NCBI RefSeq assembly: GCF_030269925.1
Contig: NC_085130.1
Location: forward strand, 1,686,501-1,750,500
Source of the DNA: Bombyx mori
Taxonomy: Eukaryota > Arthropoda > Insecta > Lepidoptera > Bombycidae
Length of the DNA: 64,000 bases
Direction of reading: 5' to 3'
The notes beneath the pieces were generated by a model, which was not told the DNA's origin, did not search any database, and saw nothing but the letters and a program-made list of their open reading frames with translations. The number at the start of each line of letters is the position of its first letter. Position 1 is the first letter of the stretch. Shown piece by piece: positions 20,268 through 31,520 of this stretch. Made by a program: the position numbers and the translations under genes.

Positions 20268-20583
20268 ACCCGCCTCGCGTTGACTAAATGTGACCAAAAC
20301 CACATCGCACAAGACATTGCCAATCAGAAATGGCGTTGGATAGGACACGCTCTACGGCGCAGCGGAGCCAACGCAGCATCAAACGCGTTTGAGTGCAACC
20401 GCTTGGCAGGAGTAGACCTGGTCGCCATATACATACTTGGCGACGCACAATGGAGAGTGAGATGAGGACTGCCAACGTGACCTTGAGTAATGTCAAGGAG
20501 CAAGCGCAAGACAGGGTCAAGTGGAGACAACTTGTGAGGGCCCTATGTACCAGCGGGGTACCTTAGGACTACAACAACAACAA
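20268..20583 (+). mobile_element. RTE-like LINE, C-terminal remnant
   Basis: Frame from 20280 reads Q-K-W-R-W-I-G-H-A-L-R-R, the conserved segment near the end of RTE-type proteins. After frameshifts, 'gacagggtcaagtggagaca' encodes D-R-V-K-W-R-Q-L-V-R-A-L. The 3' end is a (CAA)n run, the kind of short-repeat tail this clade uses. Confidence 0.75.
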
Positions 20584-20979
20584 CATTCATAGTAAAAGGT
20601 TATCATCAGAGCCTATAGACGTTCCACAGGAATTCCGTCGGCCATCTTGAGCGATTGATCTCCCATGGAATGAGGAAATTTCGCGGCAGAAACAGAACTA
20701 CCGTACCCGGCGGAACTATACGTATTCTTAGGCATATATTTGAAATTATAAATTTATTTTTATCACTATTACCGCATCCAGGCAACCCCCGACCATGAGC
20801 CAACGTTAAAATATAAAAACGATCCCTCGCTGCGCTTTTGCCTTTTTTGTTTTGTGCGTGGCGTTCGTGCGTGCGGTTCTTGTTGAAACATATTGAGAGT
20901 TGTTGTGTAATTATAACAGTTATCGATAGTAGTAGATTGAAATCATTTTGTTAGAAGTTTTGATTAATTCAGTGAAATA

Positions 20980-21243
20980 TAATTGAATATGCAATTTCGA
21001 AAAGGGCACTTGTCGCATATTTTGTCAAATACGTTTTTTCATATACATGAAGTTTTGAGACTTACCTACACCCATTTTATAATAATTCCAGTAATTTTCA
21101 ATTGCCAATTAACACTAAAATATATCACAACTGTTAATATTTTAGATTTTACACTGCTTTAGAAAATAAGCAGTTTTTTTTTCATTTCCTGAACATTTTA
21201 CATTTTCAGAGATGTGCCCTTTTCGAAATTGCATATTCAATTA
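20980..21243. mobile_element. MITE with 28-bp perfect terminal inverted repeats
   Basis: Element 20982-21241 (260 bp). Perfect inverted repeats at 20982-21009 and 21214-21241 begin ATTGAATATGCAATTTCG. Flanked by TA on both sides (20980-20981, 21242-21243), consistent with a Tc1/mariner-type TA duplication. No transposase inside. Confidence 0.85.
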
Positions 21244-22161
21244 TTATTAGGCCAGTTTAGTGTAATTTCTTTCCTTTTTATTTTTTTACTACCCACCTCA
21301 CTTCTGGTCGATAATATCACATTATTAACAATCCAAACTTTATATATATAAAAAAAAATATATCATTAAAAACAATCCCCCCAATCAGATAGCGCTTACG
21401 TTAAAACAAAAGCGTAAATCGTTTGAAAATCGTTTTAAATATCCTACCTACTCGTTTGAAATATCCTTTCATATCCTTAATCCAGTTTTAATTACCCTAA
21501 CATTTGTACTCCGTACCTAAACTCGGCTGTCTGCCATGATTTGCGACTGTCATTTACGTTGCCCTAATACATTTTTAATTTGTAGGGTAGTTAAAGAGTT
21601 TATAGAATATTTTTTTTGGGTGGGTAGTTATAGATAATTAATTTGTTAAGTGAGTTTATTAATTAATATATTCTTTTGAGTACTGTTTAAACTATTATTA
21701 TATATGTATGTATAATATGTATTTTTGTGTATGTATCTGTAACTAAATATAAATTTCATTGTACCTACTATTATTTACTCGGCACTAGCTTTGGTTGACT
21801 GGTAAGTCCGCCAACGTAAATTTTACTTGAAAGGTAATAAATAAATCAATAAATAATTCCGTTCGTTACCAGTGCGGTAATATTTATACTGAGTTATTGT
21901 ACATACGTGTGCAAGTATGAATTTTCGAACATAACCGTTACATGCAGATGAGTTTAGTTTCCGACATTTTCAGATCAGAGCAGCTGAATTTGAAAGTTCC
22001 ACTAGAAACGCTCCAAAAGACCGACAATAGTATTTCACATGTCAGTAAGACGATAGTCTGTTCGGAGTATTTCGCGACATTATTATAATATGAAATAGAG
22101 GCCCAAAAATGTTATTATTTCTTTCTTTATTTGAAAATCTAATTTTTAGTGTAATTGTTTA
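21244..22161. other. gene-free AT-rich stretch
   Basis: A run of 'tatatatataaaaaaaaatata' near 21340; no gene or repeat family recognised. Confidence 0.35.
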
Positions 22162-22899
22162 TCTATATATATAAAAATGAATTGCTGTTCGTTAGTCTCG
22201 CTAAAACTCGAGAACGGCTGGACCGATTTGGCTAATTTTGGTCTTGAATTACATGTGGAAGTGTTTAAAAGGTAGATAAATATGAATATGCTCGGAATTG
22301 GATTTTGGAAGTCGTCGTGGCCTAAAGGATAAGACGTCCGGTGCATTCGTATGAAGCGATGCACCGGTGTTCGAATCCCGCAGGCGGGTACCAATTTTTT
22401 CTAATGAAATACGTACTCGACAAATGTTCACGATTGACTTACACGGTGAAGGAACAACATCGTGTAATAAAAATGAAACCCGCAAAATTATAATTTGCGT
22501 AATTACTGGTGGTAGGACCTCTTGGGAGTCCACACGGGTAGGTACCACCATCCCGCCTATTTCCGCCGTGAAGCAGTAATGCGTTTCGGTTCGAAGGGTG
22601 GGGTAGCCGTTGTAACTATACTGAGACCTTAGAACTTATATCTCGAGGTGGGTGGCACATTTACGTTGTGGATGTCTATGGGCTCCAGTAACCACTTAAC
22701 ATCAGGTGGGCTGTGAGCTCGTCCACCCATCTAAGCAATAAAAAAAAAAAAGAATTAAATAAAAATAACAATTTTGTTTTTCCTTTGATGTGTCCCCCGT
22801 CGGACGGATTCCTTTTGTTTGTTTTAAATTTAAATTATACAAAAGTTTAAGTATTTTATTTATCGATTGAGGCACTACGAAGTTTGCCGGGTCAGCTAG
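22162..22899 (+). mobile_element. Helitron family A, carrying a SINE insertion
   Basis: Ends A|TCTATATATATAAAAATG and GTCAGCTAG|T. The Helitron sequence breaks at 'ctcggaatt' (22299) and resumes with 'gaattaaataaaaataac' (22752), the gap being a Bm1 SINE. Confidence 0.85.
22300..22751 (+). mobile_element. Bm1 SINE, full length, nested in a Helitron
   Basis: Complete head (A-box 'tggcctaaagg', B-box 'gttcgaatccc'), body and poly(A). 'gaatt' repeats at 22295-22299 and 22752-22756 as the target duplication. It must be younger than the Helitron. Confidence 0.9.
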
Positions 22900-23640
22900 T
22901 TTTCAATAAAATTCAAATCGTAGAACGAAAAACGGATGAAGTAAAAGGAGAACGCTAAAAGAGGAAGGGTGACGTTAGAGGGGCGGGCGGTCGTAAAACT
23001 CATTGCAAATCTCTATGCAGCACGATAAGAGGATATGCTGCGTTGATCTCATATTATGTGGGACGAGGGCAAGAAAACAAAATATTCTGTGGCATTTATT
23101 TTGTAGTATAAAGTCGCCGCAACGTCACTGTTTAGTCAACTAAAAATAGTTAACTTTAACTAGTTAATTAATCTTACGCATGTCAACTATTGTTTAAGAC
23201 GGTATTCAAGAGAATTTATGACTAAGCTACCCCCACTTTCTACTATGAATACGTATGACTATGGTTGCACAAAGCACTCCAGTTCGAGCAGCCGAGCGGA
23301 GCGGAGCTCTCTGTTGATATCGCTGTACACTTGAAATGTAATAAACGGAATTCATTGGAAAAGTGCGTCTTAATTACTGTCACTTTAGAAGGCAATGATA
23401 ATGATGACGTCATCATTTTAAAAACATCATAGAACCGGCTTGCTCCAACATATACTATCCAATTTCATGACACTTATTTTCCAAAACACTTAAAACATCA
23501 AAATCTTTAACTACTTTTACGACTTTATGTTACGTTTGATTTAGTATTATTTTCAAATATCTTACAGACCACGGACAAGAGTCATGACAGGACCACAATA
23601 AAAAGCGCGAAATTAAATTGTAAATCTACTTTTAATTATA
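22900..23640. other. gene-free stretch
   Basis: Nothing supported; the segment 22940-23000 is purine-rich. Confidence 0.35.
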
Positions 23641-24063
23641 CTAGTGGTCCCGCAGTAGTCGAAATTCGACTATAATTAATTGGAATTGTAAGTTTGTACA
23701 CTATTATGATTGTATTTTATACTTCTATAATCACAAATTTCGCCAAGACTACACTATAAAAAATATTAACAAAGGCAAACAATATTTAGGTAATCTATTC
23801 TCAATTTGACAACAGACGCCAAGAACAAAAGTTTGACAATAAATAGTATGCATGCGTGTGTGCGTCAAATACATGGTATGTAGTGTGCGTAATGTTTTCT
23901 TTTTTGATTTAATGTATCTTTTATGCATTATTTTAAAATAATATTAGTATTGTGCACTTCTTCTCTATATTCTCTATAAGTGTGGAAAATTTCATACTCC
24001 TCCATCCGCGCAATTTTCGTAAAAAGGGATACACTGTTTTTGCTTCACGTATTAATATATAGA
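23641..24063 (-). mobile_element. Helitron family C, complete
   Basis: On the plus strand it opens 'ctagtggtcccgcag', then the hairpin 'tagtcgaaattcgacta', and ends '...attaatatataga|t'. Same hairpin and spacing as the copy at 19549. Confidence 0.85.
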
Positions 24064-24445
24064 TCTACGACTTGTGACAGTCGACATAAACACTAAGTAG
24101 CAATAAACTAATTAATACCTTAAATTTTTCTTCGCATCAACCGAACAGATTAATCTCGGTACAAAACTAACGTTTGAATAACAAAAAAACTTTTTAACAA
24201 ATAATCACAACGTGTACCTCATTAATGGCTACATTTTTTGTTTTAATCCAAAGACAAATTGCTTACACAAAAATCCGTGACAAAACTGTGATTAATCGCG
24301 AGTCTGAAAAGAAAAAAATCTAACATCTTTTTTTTTTAACATTCTAAACAAACCATAATTCCTGGTTTGTGTAATGATATTTAATTTTTTTACTAGTGTG
24401 AGTACCTCGGACCAACAAACTATTATACAATCTGATTCTCGTACA
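24064..24445. other. gene-free stretch
   Basis: No supported feature. Confidence 0.3.
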
Positions 24446-24553
24446 AAAGATCGAATATTTATAGTTTTCTTTAACATTTTCACTGGCTATTCAAACATAT
24501 TACACAGCTTTGATTTTACTATATCATGTCGCTTTCTCATAGTGGAAGTCGAT
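24446..24553. repeat. local direct repeat, copy 1
   Basis: About 108 nt ('tttatagttttctttaacat' ... 'gctttctcatagtggaagtc') recurring at 24910-25017 about 464 nt downstream with roughly 10 % differences. Not seen elsewhere in the window. Confidence 0.75.
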
Positions 24554-24909
24554 GTTTTTGGAACAAATATCCTTATGGGACGATGCGGAGGGGTACCCTA
24601 ACCGGGAAAAAACGTCCGTAACGTAAGATTTTTATTAGTGTACGACTTCACTTTGTAAAAACGTACAAAAAATAACATTTTTTTATCATTCACTGAACAC
24701 GATCTCAGAGCATTCGTTTGCGCAATACACTAACTCTTATGCAAGCAACCGTGAATGAAGTGTACCACAATAAGTTTGCACGTTACCGAATGACCGTGGG
24801 TTGTTGCGAAACCTCCAGTTTTATTTTCTTTATACCTCGAATAGAACTTAAAATTAATATTTTTATAATAAGGAACTTCGTTCCTATCCGGTGTCCCACG
24901 ACACCACAC
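24554..24909. other. spacer between the two local direct repeats
   Basis: No gene. Contains 'aggaacttcgttcct' (24869-24883), a 7-bp perfect palindrome with one central base. Confidence 0.4.
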
Positions 24910-25017
24910 ATCCGAATGTTTATAGTTTTCTTTAACACATTCACTACCTATTCAAACATATTACACAGCTTCTATTTTACTATATCATGTTGCTTTCTCA
25001 TGGTGGAAGTCGTTCGT
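24910..25017. repeat. local direct repeat, copy 2
   Basis: Second unit of the 24446-24553 duplication, same orientation. Confidence 0.75.
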
Positions 25018-25071
25018 GAAAACATGGTAGATCAGTTTGGTGCTTAAATGTATTTAGGAATGACCATTTGC

Positions 25072-25280
25072 ATCACTCCGATTCGCTGGGCATTTAAAAT
25101 TAACATTATTATTTCTCACCCCCGCAAAGATTCTCATCATTAACGCCCCCGCAACTGGTGTAGGGAGTCCATGTATTTTCTACATGGATACCAAGTTTCA
25201 AGTCAATCGGATGCACGGTTCAGTAGTTATAACGGAACATCCGTAAAAACTATTGTAGATTTATTATATATTAGTATAGA
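25072..25280 (-). mobile_element. Helitron family B, 3' end decayed
   Basis: Minus-strand start A|TCTATACTAATATATAATA is intact at 25280; the CTRR end near 25072 is mutated ('catcactccgattcgctggg'). Confidence 0.7.
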
Positions 25281-26683
25281 TAGATATGGAGCATGACTGA
25301 GTGAGAGTGATAGGAGATGTTGGGTTAGAAGGTAACAGAGACGACAAATGAATGTTTGACAGATGGTTTTCTTTTGAGCGAGAGGAGGACTCAGGGTAGT
25401 TAATTACCCGACGGCAAACAGACTTATTGTAACTAGGAAGACGGAGCACGTATAAAATTTCTTTAATTTTCTATAAGACCAAGAAGACCAGAAGATGGAA
25501 TAAAAATTAGATTTTTGTGAAGCAATCGTCCTCTTTTACTGGCCCAAATCGAATAGAAGATCCCACATTTATATAACATATTGTACTATCATTAGTATAG
25601 AGTCTGGTAATTCTGCCAATACCGGTACCAAAACCAGATGAGAAAGGGAAGGGTTGAGTTGGAGTTTGATCTTTCCACCAAAAAAACAGTCAACGCCGAA
25701 TGTCAGGCAGCGCTTAATTAGCAGGACCCAAAATAAGGCTTTAGCGGACTCGAAAAACTAAATCCCTTCTAAAGGGACTACCGTGGAAGGATGCGGGACC
25801 CCACCATGTGTATTTACCAAGAAAACCTCATGAGGCCACGACCCTCAGCATTGAGACTTATCTACGCAAAGATGATCCAAGAACACAGCTTTTCAAATTG
25901 TAAAATTGGTTCTAATGTATTTTGAATATAAATATTACCTTTAGCTTGGCTACCTTTAGCTTGGTGTTTCTTTATGCATACTCCTCTACTTTCGTAGGCA
26001 AAAAACTACTCAAAACATCGAGTCAATCAACAATTTTAAAAACATAATAACATACCGCACGCACACTAACGCAAAAATCATCTCTTCTCTTCTTCACTAT
26101 TACACTAATTCTAAGTAATAAATTACACAGGCTATTAGCAGACTTGCGTATGTAAATATTCTTAAAAGTTTACTCATTCGAAGCTCCTGACAATCCAAAC
26201 TAGAACCTTCATTGCTCACATTAAAGTACTAATAGAGAGACCAACTGTAACTAGCTAATGCTTATGGCCACGTGCCAAAACAGCTGACGGGTCCGTCGAT
26301 TGCGGCGTGTATTCATTAAAAAAGATACCTTATTACTTATCCGATAAAGCTGTATATCGTTCGATGTTCGCACCTCCATTGGATATATTTGATTTTAATA
26401 GACCGCCATACTATTGAAGCGATTTTTGAAATTCTAAATTACAAAGATATTAATTTATGCCGTGAGCTTTTTTTTATATTAGGCAGTGTTTTTCGTCCGA
26501 GTGTGAATGATGTATTTGTACGTAATATATTAAATGGACATAATGCGAACATTAATCGGTGTTGGTGAGTTGGAACAATGGTAGGGAATTTGGGTTAGTG
26601 TGTGTGTTTGTGTGCGTGTTTTTTCTTCGTCGGCTCGTTGTGGATAATCTGATCGAATGACGCTTATTCCTACCCCATTTTTT
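25281..26683. other. gene-free stretch (1.4 kb)
   Basis: No frame above about 60 codons and no repeat shared within the window. 25630-25860 reads like decayed coding sequence but gives no recognisable motif. Confidence 0.35.
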
Positions 26684-26725
26684 CCTAATTATTAGCTAGT
26701 AACCTAGGGGGCTATTTCAACGATT
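26684..26725 (-). mobile_element. hairpin-tailed retroposon, terminal fragment
   Basis: 'ttttttcctaattattagct' followed by a decayed hairpin ('gtaacctagggggctattt'). Confidence 0.5.
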
Positions 26726-26737
26726 TTTTGCTTGCTT

Positions 26738-27100
26738 AGGTGGGTGGACGAGCTCATGGCCCACCTGGTGTTAAGTGGTTACCGGAGCCCATAGACATTT
26801 TACTGGTGGTAGGACGTATTTTGAGTCCATACGGCACCACCACCCTGCCTATTTCTGCCGTGAATCAGAAATGCGTTTCGGTTTGAAGGGTGGGGCAGCC
26901 GTTGTAACTATACTGAAACCTTACAACTCATATCTCGAGGTGGATGGCGGCATTTACGTCGTAGATGTCTATAAGCTCCAGTAACCACTTAACACCAGGT
27001 GGACTGTGGGCTCGTCCCCCTATCAAAGTTTTTTTTTGAAATCTACAACGTAAATGCGAACCCTGTCTTGAGATATGAGTTCTATAGTATTAGTAAACGA
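26738..27100 (-). mobile_element. Bm1 SINE (minus) interrupted by a plus-strand Bm1 SINE
   Basis: Minus-strand 3' part at 26738-26799 ('cacctggtgttaagtggtta'), then a plus-strand short-form copy 26800-27034 starting 'tactggtggtaggacg', then the continuation of the minus copy at 27038-27100 ('ctacaacgtaaatgcg'). The inner copy's A-tail is not preserved; 'gtttttttttg' follows instead. Confidence 0.75.
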
Positions 27101-27261
27101 TTCCAGCCCCCAAACTCGACACATAACAACTATGCGTCACTATCGTACGAAGCTATGTACTGAAAAATCTCACTCACAGCAGAACGGGCAGCAGATTTCT
27201 ATGAGTGTCAATGATGTACATTGATTTCATTCACATTCATTGCTTATAAAGACGAGGACCC

Positions 27262-27313
27262 GTCCGGGAGTAGCTAGAATAGCCCCTAGGCTACCAGCGA
27301 ATGGGTAGGGGGG
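27262..27313 (+). mobile_element. hairpin-tailed retroposon, terminal hairpin
   Basis: GCTAG-AA-TAGCC / GGCTA-CCAGC then 'gggtaggggggaaaaaa'. Confidence 0.6.
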
Positions 27314-27382
27314 AAAAAAACAGGGGAACAAGTCAACCTAGCTATCAGAAACATCACATGATTTAAATAAGAACAGAAACTA

Positions 27383-27678
27383 TCTATATATATAAAAATG
27401 AATTCCTGTTCGTTAGTCCCGCTGAAACTCGAGAACAGCTGGACCGATTCGGCTAATTTTGGTGTTGAATTAGTATTTGTAAAAGTCCAGAGAAGGTTTA
27501 AAAGGTAGATTTAAATATGAAAATGCTCGGAATTAAATAAAAATAACAATTTTGTTTTTCCTTTGATGTGTCCCCCGTCGGACGGATTCCCTTTTGTTTG
27601 TTTTAAGTTTATTTTATACAAAAGTTTAGGTCTTTTGTTTATCGATTGAGGCACTACAAAGTCTGCCGGGTCAGCTAG
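27383..27678 (+). mobile_element. Helitron family A, complete
   Basis: Clean ends A|TCTATATATATAAAAATG ... GGGTCAGCTAG|T, 296 bp, no coding capacity. The uninterrupted reference for the copy at 22162. Confidence 0.85.
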
Positions 27679-28138
27679 TCTATATATATATATTTAATGA
27701 AAAATGTTTTTATTAACAACAAAAACTCAAACATTTCTCTGTCTTTCAAACATCTCTGTATTCACGATAATAATGTGTACAGTTAAAACGATCTGATTGT
27801 GTACATAAATAAATGTCGAAACGTCAATCGCGGCTGTCTGTGCGTCGCCGATCGAACATAACCGGAAGTCGAAAATACAAAAGGTTGAATGAACTCTACT
27901 GTGTATTTGTTATACAGGATGTTCAATTTTCAAACGAAAATGTTTTTTTATTTTATTTATTAGATTTATTTATATTTCGAAGGCAAACGAAGATCAGTCC
28001 ACAGTGGATAGTCGCAGTAGCTTATGATAATCAGTAACACAAGTACTACCAGTGAAGACATTCTTCAAAGCCCATGGATGGGGGGGGTGATACCATACAA
28101 ACGCAAGGTAAGAAGCTTATTAAAGCACTATATGTTAG
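27679..28138. other. gene-free stretch
   Basis: Opens with a (TA)n run; the 74-codon frame at 27813 shows no domain. Confidence 0.35.
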
Positions 28139-28413
28139 TCGCCATTCCCTACCGGTCATCGTCCTTGTTGAACCCGTCGCTTGCGACGAAGGGCTCGGCG
28201 AGTAAAGTAACCCACAGACACAGCCCACTGAGTTTCTCGCCGGATCTTCTCAGTGGGTCGCGTTACCGATCCGGTGGTAGAATCTGCTGAGCACGGCTCT
28301 TGCTAGGGCTAGTGTTAGCAACAACGTCAAGTTTGAGCCCCGCGAGCTCATCTGCTAGCCCGGTGACGCTGATATGGTCTCTCTAGACCATCAGCTTAGG
28401 TAGAAAAAAAAAA
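28139..28413 (+). mobile_element. hairpin-tailed retroposon
   Basis: Starts in the coding tail ('accggtcatcgtccttgttg'), continues through the 3' UTR block to a strong hairpin GCTGA-TA-TGGTC / GACCA-TCAGC, 'taggtag' and A-run. First of a head-to-tail pair. Confidence 0.8.
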
Positions 28414-28659
28414 AACATTCTTTTCGAACAGGTCACATGCGACGAAGAGTTCGACGTGCAACTTAACCCACAGACCCAAGCCATTGAGTTTCTCGCCGGG
28501 TTTTCGCAGTGGGTCGCGTTTCCGATCCAGTGGTAAATCCACACAGCACTAACCCTTGTTAGAGCACCTCCTCTCAAGCTGAGCTACGTAAGCTCGCCCG
28601 TCGAGTGAAACCAGAATAGCCCCTCAAGGTTACTGGTAATTAGTTAGGAAAAAAAAACT
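28414..28659 (+). mobile_element. hairpin-tailed retroposon, second of a tandem pair
   Basis: Same orientation as the preceding copy and immediately after its A-run. The hairpin outer stem is different (ACCAG / CTGGT, inner TAGCC / GGTTA), and it ends 'gttaggaaaaaaa'. Confidence 0.78.
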
Positions 28660-29019
28660 AAACGTTACTGGTTCTAATAAGTGGATAAACGACAATATTT
28701 AATAGACAAAGCTAAAACAGTTAACTACATTTTTTGCACTATATTTGTCGACTGATTTTCATTAAACTTAACTTTAGTGTAGCTATGTAATTAGCTTTTA
28801 TGAGTAAGTTATTTTATGGTTATCAACCAAAAAAATCGAAAATTGATTTTTCTTTTACGGAAAAAACGTACAAAAAAAAACAAAAGTATAAAGAAAGTGC
28901 ATCTCAATCTTGAGGTGTTGGTGATTATTGAATTGGTTAATATTTCGACCTAATATATCCTAGTATACTATATACCACAGCCGAAATCTTCGTTCATCTC
29001 ACAATCTTCTTCTTCGCTG
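28660..29019. other. gene-free stretch
   Basis: AT-rich, nothing recognised. Confidence 0.3.
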
Positions 29020-29446
29020 TCCTCCACATAGTTCTGACTTTTTACATTCTTCATTCACAATTCAGTCTATTATTCTATGGAATGCGCTCCCACTCAAATT
29101 AAGGTCGGCCACTACACGTGAAGCGTTTAAGACGAAGGTTCGAGAACTGTTTCTCAGAGAGTTAGCAGAGTCATCTAATTGATAATATTTGTTTATATAT
29201 GTTTTTATATGTATATATTTATATATATCTATATATTTATGTATATGTATTTATTTAAGTACTATGTATTATGTATGTTATATATACACATAATATATGT
29301 TTAAGTAATATCCCCTTCACACTACACCTACCAAGCTTCATCTCTGCACTCCCCTAAGGTAGACTGTTAGAGAATGCCTATGGCATTAAGTCCGCCTTTA
29401 TACTTTCTAGTATAAGAAGTTATAAATAAATAAATAAATAAATAAA
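29020..29446 (+). mobile_element. LINE 3' end with (AAAT)n tail
   Basis: A short frame ending at about 29181 reads I-L-W-N-A-L-P-L-K-L-R, then E-A-F-K-T-K-V-R-E-L-F-L, the C-terminal signature of jockey/CR1-type LINEs. A long AT-rich 3' UTR follows ('gcctatggcattaagtccgc') ending in five to six AAAT/TAAA units. Different family from 13931. Confidence 0.75.
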
Positions 29447-29861
29447 CTAAATCGCAATTGTGTTGACAGTCTCGTGTAATAATAATAAAAAATAATACTT
29501 ATTTAAGCCTCTTAAAATACAAACACATACAATAATTTAAAACAATAGTTCAATAGTATACCTACATGGCTTTTTAATAAGGTACACAATAACAATATTC
29601 CCTGACTTTGTGACGTCACTTCAACTAATTACCTTGTATTGAAAGCTCATGAAATTTAAAATAAAGCTGAGTCAAGAAGTCGCTCCCTCGAAGAAGCTAT
29701 AAATAAATAAAAATATTGCATTAGACTAGTAGTGGTGGTATTTATAGCCGTTTGAGAGCAGAGTGCTTACGTAGAGGAAGGAAGATCGAAGGAATGCATT
29801 TGATGTGCGCAACCACAAATATGTTTTTCGTTTTCAAATGTGTTTATTATTATTTTATTTT
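29447..29861. other. gene-free stretch
   Basis: No supported feature. Confidence 0.3.
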
Positions 29862-29938
29862 CGCTTAGATGCAGCCCACCTGGCGTTAAGTGGTTACTGG
29901 AGCCCATAGACATCTATAACGTAAATGCGCCACCTCAA
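29862..29938 (-). mobile_element. Bm1 SINE, 3'-end fragment
   Basis: 'cagcccacctggcgttaagt' to 'aacgtaaatgcgccacct'; the body beyond is lost. Confidence 0.75.
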
Positions 29939-30004
29939 CAGATTGAATTGGTAACGCCGGTTTTAATTCATTTTACAGTCTTAAAGTACTTTTGTTGTTC
30001 ATAC

Positions 30005-30125
30005 TTATTGTGGGTGGGAGAAGTTGCTTACATCTGCCCTAGCAAGAGCAGTGCTGCGCTGAATCTACTATCGAATCGGAATCGCGACCCACCGAGAAGA
30101 TTCTTCAAGAAACCCAGTAGATCAA
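30005..30125 (-). mobile_element. hairpin-tailed retroposon, internal fragment
   Basis: 'ccctagcaagagcagtgctg' to 'cgacccaccgagaagattct'; no hairpin or tail. Confidence 0.65.
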
Positions 30126-30227
30126 TATCTTTAAAATTATTTACGTAGAATTCGATAAGTTACATCGGAAAGAAGCATATTATCATACGCACGTAAACTT
30201 ACTCACGACCGACTCAAAAAATTTTTT

Positions 30228-30668
30228 TTAATTTTTTATTTCTTAGATGAGTGGACGATCTCACAGCCCACCTGGTGTTAAGTGGTTACTGGAGCCCATA
30301 GACATCTACAACGTAAATGCGCCACCCACCTTGAGATATAAGTTCTAAGGTCTCAATTATAGTTACAACGGCTGCCCCACCCTTCAAGCCGAAACGCATT
30401 ACTGCTTCATGGCAGAAATAGGCAGGGCGGTGGTACCTACCCGTGCGGACTCACAAGAGGTCCTACCACCAGTAATTACGCAAATTATAATTTTGCGGGT
30501 TTCATTTTTATTACACGATGTTATTCCTTCACCGTGGAAATCAATCGTGAACAATTGTTGGGCACGTATTTCATTAGAAAAATTGGTACCCGCTTGCGGG
30601 ATTCGAACACCGGTGCATCGCTCAACACGAATGCACCGGACGTCTTATCCGTTAGGCCACGACGACTT
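30228..30668 (-). mobile_element. Bm1 SINE, full length
   Basis: Minus-strand copy from an AT-rich tail through the whole body to the head. Promoter-like boxes are 'gttcgaatccc' complement at about 30600 and 'tggcctaacgg' complement at about 30652. Small internal differences only. Confidence 0.9.
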
Positions 30669-31030
30669 CAAATTAACGTATAGATCATTATAATGAGAAT
30701 AATTCGCTGGGAAGAAGATGCTGATAAATTCTTCTTCTCAGGCGTACACTCCTGGCGGAGTGGTCGTGGTTACGTATGTCTTAATGCTTGGTTGCGGCTT
30801 TTGAGAGACTTCTCCATCTCTCTCTATTTGTGGCGGTACGTGTATGTGGGCGCAAACGCCACTATTGGCAATAAATAACATAATAAATATATAGTTTAGT
30901 TTATTTACTTATTGTTAGCAAGATGAGACTGTTATTCTGCCATGTTTAATATTTAGCGGACACGGTTTTGATGTGGGAGTGTTCAGAGTGTGTTTAATGT
31001 TTATAAACACAAATGACTGGATAAATTTTT
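30669..31030. other. gene-free stretch
   Basis: A 61-codon frame (30693-30878) has no recognisable motif. Confidence 0.3.
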
Positions 31031-31286
31031 CACTGGTGGTAGGACCTCTTGGGAGTCCGCACGGGTAGGTACCACCACCCCGCCTATTTCTGCCGTGAAG
31101 CAGTGATGCGTTTCGGTTCGAAGGGTGGGGTAGCCGTTGTAACTAGGTATACTTGAGGTCTTAGAACTTATATATCTCAAGCTGGGTGGCGCATTTACGT
31201 TGTAGATGTCTATGGGCTCCAGTAACCACTTAACATCAGGTGGGCTGTGAGCTCGTCCATCCATCTAAGCAATAAAAAATAAAAAT
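31031..31286 (+). mobile_element. Bm1 SINE, short form
   Basis: Begins precisely at 'actggtggtaggacc' and ends 'catctaagcaataaaaaat'. Confidence 0.88.
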
Positions 31287-31320
31287 AAGTATTGGTAAAA
31301 CATAAATTTTAATAATAATT

Positions 31321-31520
31321 TATGTATTGGATAACGATTTTAGTAGTATTAAGACATTGTTTTGATTATTACTTAAATGATAAAATGTTGTTTTGATAAA
31401 TATCACAAAAGTGTAGGGTGGACGCCGTAACGCCAGCCACGCCATATAAAATGGCGGTGCGTGGACAAAGTCATCTCAGTCTGTCTCAAGCAGTCAAGGC
31501 GGTCGGTCGGTCTGTCGGTT
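31321..31520 (+). repeat. promoter-like dispersed repeat, copy 1
   Basis: Shared with 52917-53120: 'aaatgttgttttgataaata', 'tcacaaaa', then 'gtaacgcca' and a TATA-like 'catataaaatggcgg' at about 31444. Downstream, both copies become CAGT/CGGT-rich. It could be an LTR U3/R or the 5' region of another transposon; no ends identified. Confidence 0.6.
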
